This document shows positions 1 to 6,569 of a DNA stretch of 8,624 nucleotides, in pieces; the first letter of the stretch is position 1, and each line of letters starts with the position of its first letter. Made by a program: the position numbers and the translations under genes. The DNA comes from an uncultured Caryophanales bacterium. Its GTDB lineage: Bacteria > Bacillota_I > Bacilli_A > RF39 > UBA660. The stretch lies in NCBI GenBank assembly GCA_937897245.1, contig CALCBO010000256.1, positions 1 to 8,624 on the forward strand. The letters are read 5' to 3'. The notes below the pieces were generated by a model. That model was not told the origin of the DNA and ran no database searches. It worked only from the letters and a program-made list of their open reading frames with translations.

Positions 1-284
1 AAATCGACGACGAAATTAGAAAGATGAGCGCTCAGCTTTCCAAGGCTTTGATTATGGGCTCTTCTGAAGAAGAGAGCAAGAAAATTAATAAAGTCATGGA
101 TGGATTGGCTGTGGAAAGAGCAGTCGTGCTGACAGAAAACAATTTTGAAATGGATTATACTGATAATGTGACAGATGTATATACTTTAGTTATAAGTTTT
201 CCAGCTTCATATGCAGTTGATAGTGATTATGCTAATTATTTAGAGTGTATAGAAGTTATATTAGAGTCTCAACAAATAGTATAG
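1..284 (+). CDS. C-terminal part of an unrecognised protein (5' truncated)
   Basis: The reading frame is open from the left edge (codons start at base 3) to a TAG at 282-284, so this is the last 93 or so residues of a longer gene. The ATG at 24 (followed by SAQLSKAL) has no upstream ribosome binding site and is probably an internal Met. The piece is mixed charged and hydrophobic, with an amphipathic helical start (IDDEIRKMSAQLSKALIMG) and a more beta-like end containing VYTLVISFPASYAV. No signal peptide or membrane segment is visible, so it looks cytoplasmic. I do not recognise the family. The stop overlaps the ribosome binding site of the next gene, so the two are probably co-transcribed. 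The first 120 bases are visibly richer in G+C (about 40%) than the rest of the window. Confidence 0.7.
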   Translation, partial: IDDEIRKMSAQLSKALIMGSSEEESKKINKVMDGLAVERAVVLTENNFEMDYTDNVTDVYTLVISFPASYAVDSDYANYLECIEVILESQQIV

Positions 285-289
285 GAGGT
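283..289 (+). promoter_or_regulatory. Ribosome binding site of the membrane-anchored surface protein gene
   Basis: AGGAGGT overlaps the TAG stop (282-284) of the preceding gene and lies just upstream of ATG 293. It fixes the start at 293 rather than the in-frame GTG at 245, which has no such site and would lie inside the upstream gene. The overlap suggests translational coupling. Confidence 0.8.
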
Positions 290-292
290 TAT

Positions 293-1225
293 ATGAAATA
301 TATTAGAGAACATAAAAAAATTAGTATAGTTGTATTAATAGCATTAGTTATCTTTCTATTTGTTTATGTTGTTTTTGGAAGATATATACATAATATTATT
401 TCACAATATTTGTTAGAGACAAAAGAATTCTATTTTAATAGTAGTATTTTAAATGTAAATGGTAAGAATTATCTTATTAATAACTGGGATGGAGTTAATT
501 CTTATACTTTAACAATTGATTTAAATAACAGAAAAAATAATGAGAGATATACTAAGACTGATATTAGTTATACTATTAGTGTTAATTGTCCTAATACAGT
601 AGTTTGTACATTAAGTAAGAATAGTGGGGTTATTCATCCAAATGATGCGACTGATTCATATCAAGTTACAGTAACGCCACAACAAAACTTTTATGCAGGA
701 GATACAGTTAGAGTAGAGACATCAGTTACTTCTAGTCAGCCATATCAAAAAACAATGAGTGCGGCTTATACAATAGGAGTAGAGAAAAGTAATTTCTCAT
801 ATGAAATAGAAGATAGTGTTAATTCAAAATTCTTAACTATAAGATTTTTAAATGCAGTTACATATTATGAAGTAGAGCAAGCCTTTGGAGATTATGCTGT
901 AGGAGATCAAGTAAGTTTGGATGACTATAATCAATTATCAGAAGCAAATAAAAATAAATGTTTTTCAGCAATTGTAACAGTACAGTATAATCCTAATATA
1001 CTGCTGGTGGATATGACAAATAATTTATATTTACATCATTTGCCGACTAATTATCAAGAACAGACGATTGGTGGATATCAGTATGTATCAAAGTTTTCTT
1101 TTAAAGTAAATGCAAGTTCAAGTAATGAAATAATATTTTATAAAGATGATATTACTCAAAATTATACATATCCTATTGTAAATCAATCTTCAATTATTCA
1201 AGTTTCTGTAAGTACTGCAAATTAA
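293..1225 (+). CDS. Membrane-anchored extracellular beta-rich protein (SipW-locus type, Ig-like)
   Basis: A 310-residue protein. A short basic N-terminus (MKYIREHKK) is followed by one hydrophobic segment at about residues 10-29, then a long extracellular part rich in Thr, Ser, Asn and Val. Residues about 44-77 carry an aromatic stretch ending in NNWDGVNSYTLTIDL, followed by an Ig-like beta region with two close cysteines (C99 and C105) that could form a disulfide. Alternating hydrophobic residues, as in YQVTVTP and AAYTIGV, indicate beta strands. There is no LPXTG motif, catalytic motif or second membrane segment, so it is either a type II-anchored protein or a substrate of the SipW-type peptidase encoded at 5030-5701. 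From memory, proteins of this layout occur next to SipW/TasA-like genes in uncultured low-GC Firmicutes; the exact family is not identified. It probably shares a transcript with the gene ending at 284. Confidence 0.75.
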   Translation: MKYIREHKKISIVVLIALVIFLFVYVVFGRYIHNIISQYLLETKEFYFNSSILNVNGKNYLINNWDGVNSYTLTIDLNNRKNNERYTKTDISYTISVNCPNTVVCTLSKNSGVIHPNDATDSYQVTVTPQQNFYAGDTVRVETSVTSSQPYQKTMSAAYTIGVEKSNFSYEIEDSVNSKFLTIRFLNAVTYYEVEQAFGDYAVGDQVSLDDYNQLSEANKNKCFSAIVTVQYNPNILLVDMTNNLYLHHLPTNYQEQTIGGYQYVSKFSFKVNASSSNEIIFYKDDITQNYTYPIVNQSSIIQVSVSTAN

Positions 1226-1247
1226 TAATGTTTATTAGATATATTTG

Positions 1248-1256
1248 TGATATAAT
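1248..1256 (+). promoter_or_regulatory. Putative extended -10 promoter for the five-gene operon
   Basis: TGATATAAT is a perfect TGnTATAAT extended -10 in the 56-base gap between the stop at 1225 and the GTG at 1282. The -35 position holds only a weak TGTTTA (1229-1234, 16-base spacer), as often seen when an extended -10 compensates. Transcription would begin near 1263, about 20 bases before the start codon. In DNA this AT-rich, a TATAAT match alone is weak; the TG extension and position raise confidence. Confidence 0.55.
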
Positions 1257-1281
1257 TATTTAAGGTAAGGTAGGTGATTTT

Positions 1282-2329
1282 GTGAATAATTTAATAAGTT
1301 TGTATATGAATTATAAAATACAGCGCCTTATTGAGTATGGAATATTTCTATTAGATGATGATTCAGAATTTATAAGAGGAGTTTTTAAAAAATATTTTTC
1401 TGTTTTCATAGATAATTATTATTATGGAATATTTTATACAATAGAAGATAGTAATTATAGTTTTGATAATTTACATTTAGAATTTCAAGGTATTATGGAA
1501 GAGATGCTAGATGAATATAGACAATATGAATTAGAAGAAAGTAATGAAGAATATACTTTTCATATTAATACTATAAAAGCTTTAAAGGATTATTCTTTAG
1601 AAGTATTAAATATTAATTTTTTAGAGTTTAAAGGTAGAGAAGAAATAACTACTTTTGTAAGTAATTATATTGAAATGAATGAGTTCTATAGAAAAGAGAT
1701 AGGTAATAGAGTAAGTAAATTTACTAAGTTAGTTAAAGATACTTATAGAGTTACTAGTAAATTATTAAATTATCAAGATAATTATTTTAATACAGTGATT
1801 AGAAAATTTGTAGGACATGAAGAGATTGTTTATTATGAGTTAAAATATAATATTAAATTATTAAATAATTATCGTAAGACTATGGTTTCTAGAGTATATT
1901 TAGATGATGGATTAGAGAAGAAAAAGTTAGAGTGTTTAATACAAAAAGTATCTTTATATATATTAAAGAATATATTAGAGAAAAAAGAAATACCTATTAT
2001 AGTTATGGAATTAGATGATTCTTTCTTTAATAGAGGTAAGATAGATGATGATGTATTTAATTTGATAGATAATCCTTTATTTAGAAAATATGTTTCTTTT
2101 GGTGTTAAATACTTATATAAATCAAAAGAGTGCTTTTTTAGAAGAATTCAATTATGTTTGTATTCAAGATTTTTCACATATTAATGATCCTGTTAAAAAG
2201 GTTGAGAGTGTTGAGAAAGAAGGTATTTTTGATTACTTAATAATATCTGATTATAAATATAAAGATAGAGATTATTTATTAAATTATGATAGTGATAAGA
2301 TAAAAATAATATTATTTGAGGAGGATTAA
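1282..2329 (+). CDS. Unrecognised acidic, probably helical protein, interrupted by a single-base frameshift
   Basis: As read, the gene starts at GTG 1282 (AGGTGA at 1272-1277) and stops at TAA 2182-2184 after 300 residues. Its natural continuation lies in the +1 frame and ends at TAA 2327-2329. Removing one T from the T6 run at 2134-2139 joins the frames into 348 residues, passing from YLYKSKEC into FLEEFNYVCIQDFSHINDP. The restored stop lies one base before the ATG of the AAA+ gene, which is the tight spacing seen across this operon, and the AAA+ ribosome binding site is formed by its last codons. The protein is rich in Lys, Glu, Asp, Asn and Tyr and probably mostly alpha-helical, with a more alpha/beta-like end (IPIIVMELDD; IFDYLIISDY; KIKIILFEED). 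It has no signal peptide, membrane segment, ATPase motif or nuclease motif I can recognise. As first gene of the operon it is probably a cytoplasmic partner of the AAA+/DUF2357 pair. An assembly error, a real mutation or recoding could explain the break. ATG 1306 is an alternative start. Confidence 0.7.
2134..2139 (+). other. Likely frameshift site (T6 homopolymer)
   Basis: Up to here the coding-like sequence is in the frame of GTG 1282; after it, in the frame ending at 2329. With five Ts instead of six, the reading becomes TGC TTT TTA GAA GAA TTC (C-F-L-E-E-F) and stays open to 2329. An A4 run at 2124-2127 is the other nearby place an extra base could sit. No classic X-XXY-YYZ slippery heptamer in the correct frame is present. 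Confidence 0.65.
2318..2324 (+). promoter_or_regulatory. Ribosome binding site of the AAA+ ATPase gene
   Basis: GAGGAGG lies six bases before ATG 2331 and selects it over the in-frame TTG at 2316, which would place the start upstream of and across this site. The same bases encode the last residues of the preceding gene once its frame is restored, so the two are likely translationally coupled. Confidence 0.8.
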
Positions 2330-2330
2330 G

Positions 2331-3905
2331 ATGGAGACTTATTTTCGTTTTTTGTTTGAATTTATGTCTGTGTTCTTTAAAGGTGTAGGAACAGTTTTTG
2401 GTGGTGTTGTTTTGGGATTTGCCCAAATGTTTAATGTTCAAGATTATTTATCTGTAATAGGTCTTTATCAAAAAGATTTTTCAGCAGGAGAATGGGTTTT
2501 AGCAATTATTGCGATAGTAGTGATGATTGTAATACTTGTTTTGATAGTATTGTTTATTGTCTTTATAGTTCGTAAATATTTAAGATTTAGAAAAACTTTA
2601 GTAGAACAAGAATCTATGCTACAAGAAATAGCAGAGTTAAATAATGAAGTAGCTAGTTTAGTACAAGAAAAAGAAAAGATATTAGCTATGAAAGTTTCAC
2701 AATTAGGATTAAAACCTGGAGAAGAAGCAACTCTTGATACTGGAGGAGAAGGTAGTGAAAGTAGTAGTGGTGGAGATGAAGATGGTGAAGGTAGTACTGA
2801 TGATGGAATTATAGATGATGATCCAAATGTTAGATTCTCTAAACTACATTCAATAGATGTACAATTTAAAGATTATAAAGTACAAGATTATGGAAATACT
2901 TTTACTTTAGAGGAATTAGTAGAGTTGTTCCGTAACTTTGCAGCTTCTAAGTTAAGATTGTATTATACTTCTTCTATGATTAGATTATTTATTTCAGGAT
3001 TATCGGCAACTAAGTTAGTTATCTTACAAGGTATTTCTGGTACTGGTAAAACTTCACTTGCTTATGCTTGGGGTAAATTTATTAAGAATGATGCAATTAT
3101 AGCTTCAGTACAGCCATCTTGGAGAGACCGTACAGAGTTATTTGGATATTTTAATGAGTTCACAAAGAAATTTAATGAAACTGATGTGTTAAAAGGAATG
3201 TATTTAGCTGGATATACAGATGATGTTTATGTTACTGTACTAGATGAAATGAATATAGCGCGTGTTGAGTACTACTTTGCAGAAATGTTATCTATTCTAG
3301 AAATGCCTTCTAGAGATGAGTGGATAATTGAGTTAGTACCAAGTGTTTGGGATAATGACCCAGTAAAATTAAAAGGTGGTAAATTACAAATACCTGGTAA
3401 TATGTGGTATATCGGAACAATCAATAACGATGATTCAACCTTTGCCGTTACAGATAAAGTGTATGACCGTGCTATGCCAATAGATATTAATGATAAAGGA
3501 CAAGTATTTGATCCAATAGATACAGAAGCTATGAATATTAATAGTTCATACTTAGAAGGATTATTTGCAGATGCTAAAAGTAAATATCCATTAACAGCAG
3601 AAATGGAAAAGAAAATAAATGATATGGATGATTATGTTATTAAACATTTCCGTATAGCTTTCGGTAACCGTATTGTTAAACAGATGAAAGACTTTGTCGC
3701 AACATTTGTAGGATGTGGTGGTACTGAAGTAGATGGGGTAGATTATTATATTGCGAGAAAAATATTACGTAAGTTTGAACAGTTAAACTTAGCATATATT
3801 CGTGATGAAATTGATCCATTTATAGAATTCTTAGATAAGAGTTTTGGAAGAGAAAACTTTAATGAATGTAAAGATTATTTATTAAGACTTAAGAAAATGG
3901 TATAG
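2331..3905 (+). CDS. Membrane-anchored McrB-like AAA+ ATPase
   Basis: A 524-residue protein. The N-terminus is hydrophobic (about 5-34, possibly a re-entrant or second membrane helix), with a clear membrane helix at about 55-80. A predicted coiled coil follows at about 86-120 and a low-complexity Gly/Ser/Asp/Glu linker at about 130-164. The AAA+ domain has Walker A GISGTGKT (234-241, Lys240), Walker B VTVLDEMNIAR (Asp305, Glu306), sensor 1 GTINNDDST (362-370) and a KVYDRA motif with Arg380, probably the trans-acting arginine. The DEMNxARVEYYF and GTxNxDxxT...DKVxDRA pattern is that of the McrB/dynein-related (AAA_5) subfamily found in type IV restriction and related systems. The C-terminal ~130 residues look like the helical lid and extension. 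It is followed 15 bases later by a DUF2357-like gene, the usual McrB-like pairing. It would use ATP to remodel a partner at the inner face of the membrane; orientation follows from the cytoplasmic need for ATP. A membrane helix is not typical of restriction McrB proteins. The AAA+ assignment is firm; the function is inferred. Confidence 0.9.
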   Translation: METYFRFLFEFMSVFFKGVGTVFGGVVLGFAQMFNVQDYLSVIGLYQKDFSAGEWVLAIIAIVVMIVILVLIVLFIVFIVRKYLRFRKTLVEQESMLQEIAELNNEVASLVQEKEKILAMKVSQLGLKPGEEATLDTGGEGSESSSGGDEDGEGSTDDGIIDDDPNVRFSKLHSIDVQFKDYKVQDYGNTFTLEELVELFRNFAASKLRLYYTSSMIRLFISGLSATKLVILQGISGTGKTSLAYAWGKFIKNDAIIASVQPSWRDRTELFGYFNEFTKKFNETDVLKGMYLAGYTDDVYVTVLDEMNIARVEYYFAEMLSILEMPSRDEWIIELVPSVWDNDPVKLKGGKLQIPGNMWYIGTINNDDSTFAVTDKVYDRAMPIDINDKGQVFDPIDTEAMNINSSYLEGLFADAKSKYPLTAEMEKKINDMDDYVIKHFRIAFGNRIVKQMKDFVATFVGCGGTEVDGVDYYIARKILRKFEQLNLAYIRDEIDPFIEFLDKSFGRENFNECKDYLLRLKKMV

Positions 3906-3906
3906 T

Positions 3907-3915
3907 AGGAGGTGG
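3907..3915 (+). promoter_or_regulatory. Ribosome binding site of the DUF2357-like gene
   Basis: AGGAGGTGG, with AGGAGG at 3907-3912, sits eight bases before ATG 3921. An in-frame GTG at 3912 lies inside this site, so ATG 3921 is chosen. Confidence 0.8.
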
Positions 3916-3920
3916 ATAAA

Positions 3921-5027
3921 ATGGATAATGATGAAGAGTTTGATAGAGACGAGGTCTTTATTAATAACTTGAATTCTACTTTATATATTAAAAGAGATTA
4001 TGATTTAAAAGATTTTGATTATGAGTGGTTAGATATAATAGAAGATGTAGTGCCTTATTTGGATAATATATTACGTAATCCCAAACGATTTATCATAAAT
4101 GAAGAAGAAATAGTTAAAGTAGAATTAGCTCGTAAAGTTACAGTAGAATCAGTTATTCATTTGACCCAACATACTAACTTAATTCAAAAGATTGAAGATA
4201 ATGGTGATGTTAAACCATCTAAGATTTTAAATATTAATAAAGATGAAAGTTTAGATACTTATGAAAATAGATTTATATTTACATTGTTAAATAATTTAAG
4301 AAATTTCTTTGAAAGAAGAGCTGAAGAGACTTCAGGTACTTCTTATTGTCAAGATAAGAATATATTACAGTATGAAGCTAATACTAATGTATTTGGAGAA
4401 AACTTAAAAATATCTTTAGATTTAAGAGATGTTTCTAAATCAGTTAAAGAGGGAAGTGGAAGTAAGAATAGTATGGCTTTTGAAGAAAGAATTCAAAAGT
4501 TAAAGACTCAAATAGATGGTTTCTTTGGAACTGAATTGATGGTTACTTTGAATAGATTACATGTTCCTCCAGTACGTAGTCCAATTAGAAAAACTAATGT
4601 TATTTTAAAGAATCCTAACTTTAGGAAAGCAGAAGAGTTATGGAATTTTATACAGACTTTTGAGAGTAAAGATAAGAAAGAAAAAGAAGTTAGGGATTTC
4701 TTTGATAATGGAGTATTAAAGAATGAATATGATCAAGCATTTTTAATGGCTTTTATAGCTAATAAGAATTATATTAATAGTAGTGCAAGAGCTACAGAAA
4801 GTTCTATTATTAATCAAATGATTCAACGTTTAGTAGATAATTTGTTAGATACTGATCCAAATATTACAGAGGATAAGTTGGAGGATATTTTTAATAAGCA
4901 GATTAAATTAATTAAAGCTAAAAATAAAAAAAGAGAAGAGAGTATTTATAATATTTTTGATGATCGGCTAAATAGAGAGAATGCTAGTATGAACGAAGTT
5001 TTAAATTTATTAAAAAATGAGGGATAA
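3921..5027 (+). CDS. DUF2357-like (McrC-type partner) protein lacking a visible nuclease domain
   Basis: A 368-residue, charged, apparently soluble protein with no signal peptide. The N-terminal half resembles DUF2357: a helical stretch (IIEDVVPYLDNILRNPKRF), then ARKVTVESVIHLTQHT and, most telling, ESLDTYENRFIFTLLNNL at about 109-126, the family-type D-T-x-E-N-R-F core. A later NPNFRKAEELWNFIQTF matches the helical segment that normally precedes the PD-(D/E)XK nuclease in such proteins. The rest (about 255-368) is short, Lys/Asn-rich and helical, and I see no D...(D/E)xK arrangement, so the nuclease appears lost or never present. DUF2357 proteins are the usual partners of McrB-like AAA+ ATPases, consistent with the ATPase gene 15 bases upstream. 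The likely role is an adaptor or stimulator of the membrane ATPase, perhaps as McrC-type proteins stimulate McrB. Family membership is by motif recall, not by search. Confidence 0.7.
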   Translation: MDNDEEFDRDEVFINNLNSTLYIKRDYDLKDFDYEWLDIIEDVVPYLDNILRNPKRFIINEEEIVKVELARKVTVESVIHLTQHTNLIQKIEDNGDVKPSKILNINKDESLDTYENRFIFTLLNNLRNFFERRAEETSGTSYCQDKNILQYEANTNVFGENLKISLDLRDVSKSVKEGSGSKNSMAFEERIQKLKTQIDGFFGTELMVTLNRLHVPPVRSPIRKTNVILKNPNFRKAEELWNFIQTFESKDKKEKEVRDFFDNGVLKNEYDQAFLMAFIANKNYINSSARATESSIINQMIQRLVDNLLDTDPNITEDKLEDIFNKQIKLIKAKNKKREESIYNIFDDRLNRENASMNEVLNLLKNEG

Positions 5028-5029
5028 AA

Positions 5030-5701
5030 ATGAGTAAGATATTTGATAATAAGATATTTAAATTTATATATACAGCTTTTAAAACTTGTTTTATAATATT
5101 AATAGTATTATATTTATCTTTTGTCATTGTTCAGAGGTTATCTGGAAATAGAAGTATTTTTGGATATCGTTTATTTAATGTAGTTACTATGTCAATGAGT
5201 GGAGTATATGATGTTAATGATGTTATTATTGTAAAAGATTGGGATACTAGTACTTTAGAAGTTGGAGATGATGTTGCTTATAATGGAACTAGAGGTGGAT
5301 TCGAAGGTAAGTTAATTACTCATAGAATTGTTAAAAAAGAGAAGAAAGCAGATGGTGGTTATATTTATGTAACTAAAGGTGTGGCTTCTACTACGACAGA
5401 TCCTAGTATTGAAGAGGATCAAATATTAGGAAAAGTTGTTGGAGTTTTACCTATTATTACTCCTTTGAATCATTTGATTAATACACAAGTAGGTTTTTTC
5501 TTAATGGTATTTTTACCACTAGTTTTGGTAATTGTTTTAGAGGTATTACAGACAATTACTGATATTAGATTAGAAAAGAATGAAATTAGAGAAATTGAGG
5601 ATGATGAGGAAGAAGAAGATATTACTGAATCGATTAGTGAAGAGATAAATGAAAATGATAATAAAGTAGATTTAGTAAGTGAAGATATAGAAGTATTGTA
5701 A
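5030..5701 (+). CDS. sipW: Signal peptidase I, SipW-type (Ser/His) with acidic C-terminal tail
   Basis: A 223-residue membrane serine protease that would remove signal peptides from exported proteins on the outer face of the membrane. There is an N-terminal membrane helix at about 12-34. Box B-type YRLFNVVTMSMSGVYDVND contains the probable nucleophile Ser55, and KLITHRIV holds His98 where canonical bacterial enzymes have a catalytic Lys, as in archaeal, ER and Bacillus SipW enzymes. TKGVASTTTDP and EEDQILGKVVGV (about 115-139; Asp124, Asp130) are the later conserved boxes. A second membrane helix lies at about 154-175, followed by a 45-residue tail dominated by Glu and Asp (for example IEDDEEEED), which would be cytoplasmic. 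The residue pair after Ser55-Met56 is Ser-Gly, not the usual x-Pro. ATG 5030 follows GAGGG (5019-5023) and begins two bases after the previous stop. Its expected substrates are the adjacent TasA-like protein and other exported proteins of this locus. The symbol is given by type, not by proven orthology. Confidence 0.87.
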   Translation: MSKIFDNKIFKFIYTAFKTCFIILIVLYLSFVIVQRLSGNRSIFGYRLFNVVTMSMSGVYDVNDVIIVKDWDTSTLEVGDDVAYNGTRGGFEGKLITHRIVKKEKKADGGYIYVTKGVASTTTDPSIEEDQILGKVVGVLPIITPLNHLINTQVGFFLMVFLPLVLVIVLEVLQTITDIRLEKNEIREIEDDEEEEDITESISEEINENDNKVDLVSEDIEVL

Positions 5702-5712
5702 GGATAGGGTTT

Positions 5713-6462
5713 ATGAAAAAAAAGCAAGTAGATAAAAAGAAAATTGTTTCAATAAAAAAAGCTTTGTTGAAAAGAAAGTATTTAAGTATCTTTTTGGCTC
5801 TTTTTACGTTGGGTGTTAATATATTTGCTTGGTTTGTTTTTTCAACTACGGCTAATGTTGGATTGGATGCAACTGTTGCAGCTTGGGATGTTTCATTTAG
5901 TGATAATTCTGGTATAGAAACTAATACTTTTGTAATTAATGTAACTAAGATGAAACCTGGTATGAGTAATTTTAGTAAAACTATTTCAGTTACAAATCGT
6001 AGTGATGTAACTGCAGATTTTATTTATGAAATTACTTCATTTGAATTATTGGGACATACATTTCAAATAAATAATCAGGCTAATATGATTACTTATTTAA
6101 GAAATAATTATCCTTTTAGTGTTACTTTTACAGCTAGTCAAGCAGTATTAGATCCATCTGATCAAGTAACATTTGATATTGGAGTAGTTTGGCCTTATGA
6201 AAGTGCTTCTACAGTTTATTACGGGCAAGATGATGCTTATGCTTTTGAACCATCATTATCTTATTATCAGTTAAATTCTGGAGTTTATACTTTGGCTGAT
6301 GTTACAGCTAGTAATTATAATAGTTTAAAATCAAGTTTATATTTGGAGAAGGATGATGCTGATACTTATTTTGGTATGAAGTGTCATGAATATGAAACAA
6401 CTACGGGAGATGCTTGTTTAAGTATAACTCTTAAATTACAAGTACAACAAAGTAATAGTTAG
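5713..6462 (+). CDS. TasA/camelysin-like secreted protein, likely SipW substrate
   Basis: A 249-residue protein. An unusually long basic N-terminus (15 or so Lys/Arg within residues 1-22) precedes a hydrophobic segment at about 23-43 ending IFAWFVFSTTANVG. A beta-rich mature domain begins with AAWDVSFSDN. The pattern of TISVTNRSDVTADFIYEI resembles the TasA/camelysin fold, in which SipW-processed subunits form extracellular fibres or act at the surface. Two cysteines near the end (C224 and C235, in CHEYETTTGDAC) could form a disulfide loop. There is no LPXTG motif. The signal cleavage site is not certain. The gene follows the signal peptidase by 11 bases, with AGGA at 5701-5704 eight bases before the ATG, the arrangement of Bacillus sipW-tasA. 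It is the last gene of the operon, directly before a terminator. The tasA symbol is withheld because similarity is by fold and context only. Confidence 0.75.
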   Translation: MKKKQVDKKKIVSIKKALLKRKYLSIFLALFTLGVNIFAWFVFSTTANVGLDATVAAWDVSFSDNSGIETNTFVINVTKMKPGMSNFSKTISVTNRSDVTADFIYEITSFELLGHTFQINNQANMITYLRNNYPFSVTFTASQAVLDPSDQVTFDIGVVWPYESASTVYYGQDDAYAFEPSLSYYQLNSGVYTLADVTASNYNSLKSSLYLEKDDADTYFGMKCHEYETTTGDACLSITLKLQVQQSNS

Positions 6463-6471
6463 GAATTAAGT

Positions 6472-6501
6472 AAAAAGTGGTGTTACTACTTTTTATTTTT
6501 T
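6472..6501 (+). terminator. Intrinsic terminator closing the operon
   Basis: AAAAAGTGGT (6472-6481) can pair with ACTACTTTTT (6485-6494) around a GTT loop, giving a 10-base stem with one G-U pair. A T6 run follows at 6496-6501. It starts ten bases after the TasA-like gene stop. The stem is AT-rich and so modest in stability, but hairpin plus T-tract at the operon end fits well. Confidence 0.75.
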
Positions 6502-6505
6502 GTAA

Positions 6506-6534
6506 TTGTAAATAAATGGTATTTATGCTATATT
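6506..6534 (+). promoter_or_regulatory. Promoter of the large surface protein gene
   Basis: TTGTAA (6506-6511) as -35, a 17-base spacer, then an extended -10 TGCTATATT (6526-6534; hexamer TATATT at 6529-6534). A start near 6541 would leave about 30 bases before ATG 6570. A second TTGTAA directly abuts it on the left (6500-6505). Placement between a terminator and a new gene makes this convincing despite the AT-rich background. Confidence 0.7.
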
Positions 6535-6557
6535 CTATTTATATAAAGATAGGTATT

Positions 6558-6563
6558 TAGGAG
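6558..6563 (+). promoter_or_regulatory. Ribosome binding site of the large surface protein gene
   Basis: TAGGAG lies six bases before ATG 6570 and decides the start of a reading frame that is open to the right edge of the window. Confidence 0.75.
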
Positions 6564-6569
6564 TAGGCT

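Noticed and set aside
1222..1239. AT-only inverted repeat after the 293-1225 gene as a terminator
   Set aside because: Only a six-base A/T stem without a following T-tract; too weak to support termination.
2090..2329. Independent small gene starting at ATG 2090
   Set aside because: No ribosome binding site, and its first part overlaps coding-like sequence of the upstream frame. The coding character switches frame near 2134, so it is the displaced C-terminus of the 1282 gene.
2193..2441. Reverse-strand reading frame across the end of the first operon gene and the start of the ATPase gene
   Set aside because: It is antisense to well-supported genes, has low-complexity Ile/Leu/Ser/His composition and no convincing start site.
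2331..5027. Classical McrBC-type type IV restriction or anti-phage system
   Set aside because: The AAA+ and DUF2357 pairing fits, but no nuclease motif or DNA-reading domain is visible, the ATPase is membrane-anchored, and the operon partners are secretion genes. Kept as the alternative explanation.
5470..5727. Reverse-strand reading frame opposite the end of the signal peptidase gene
   Set aside because: Its poly-Ser stretch is simply the complement of the Glu/Asp-rich tail codons.
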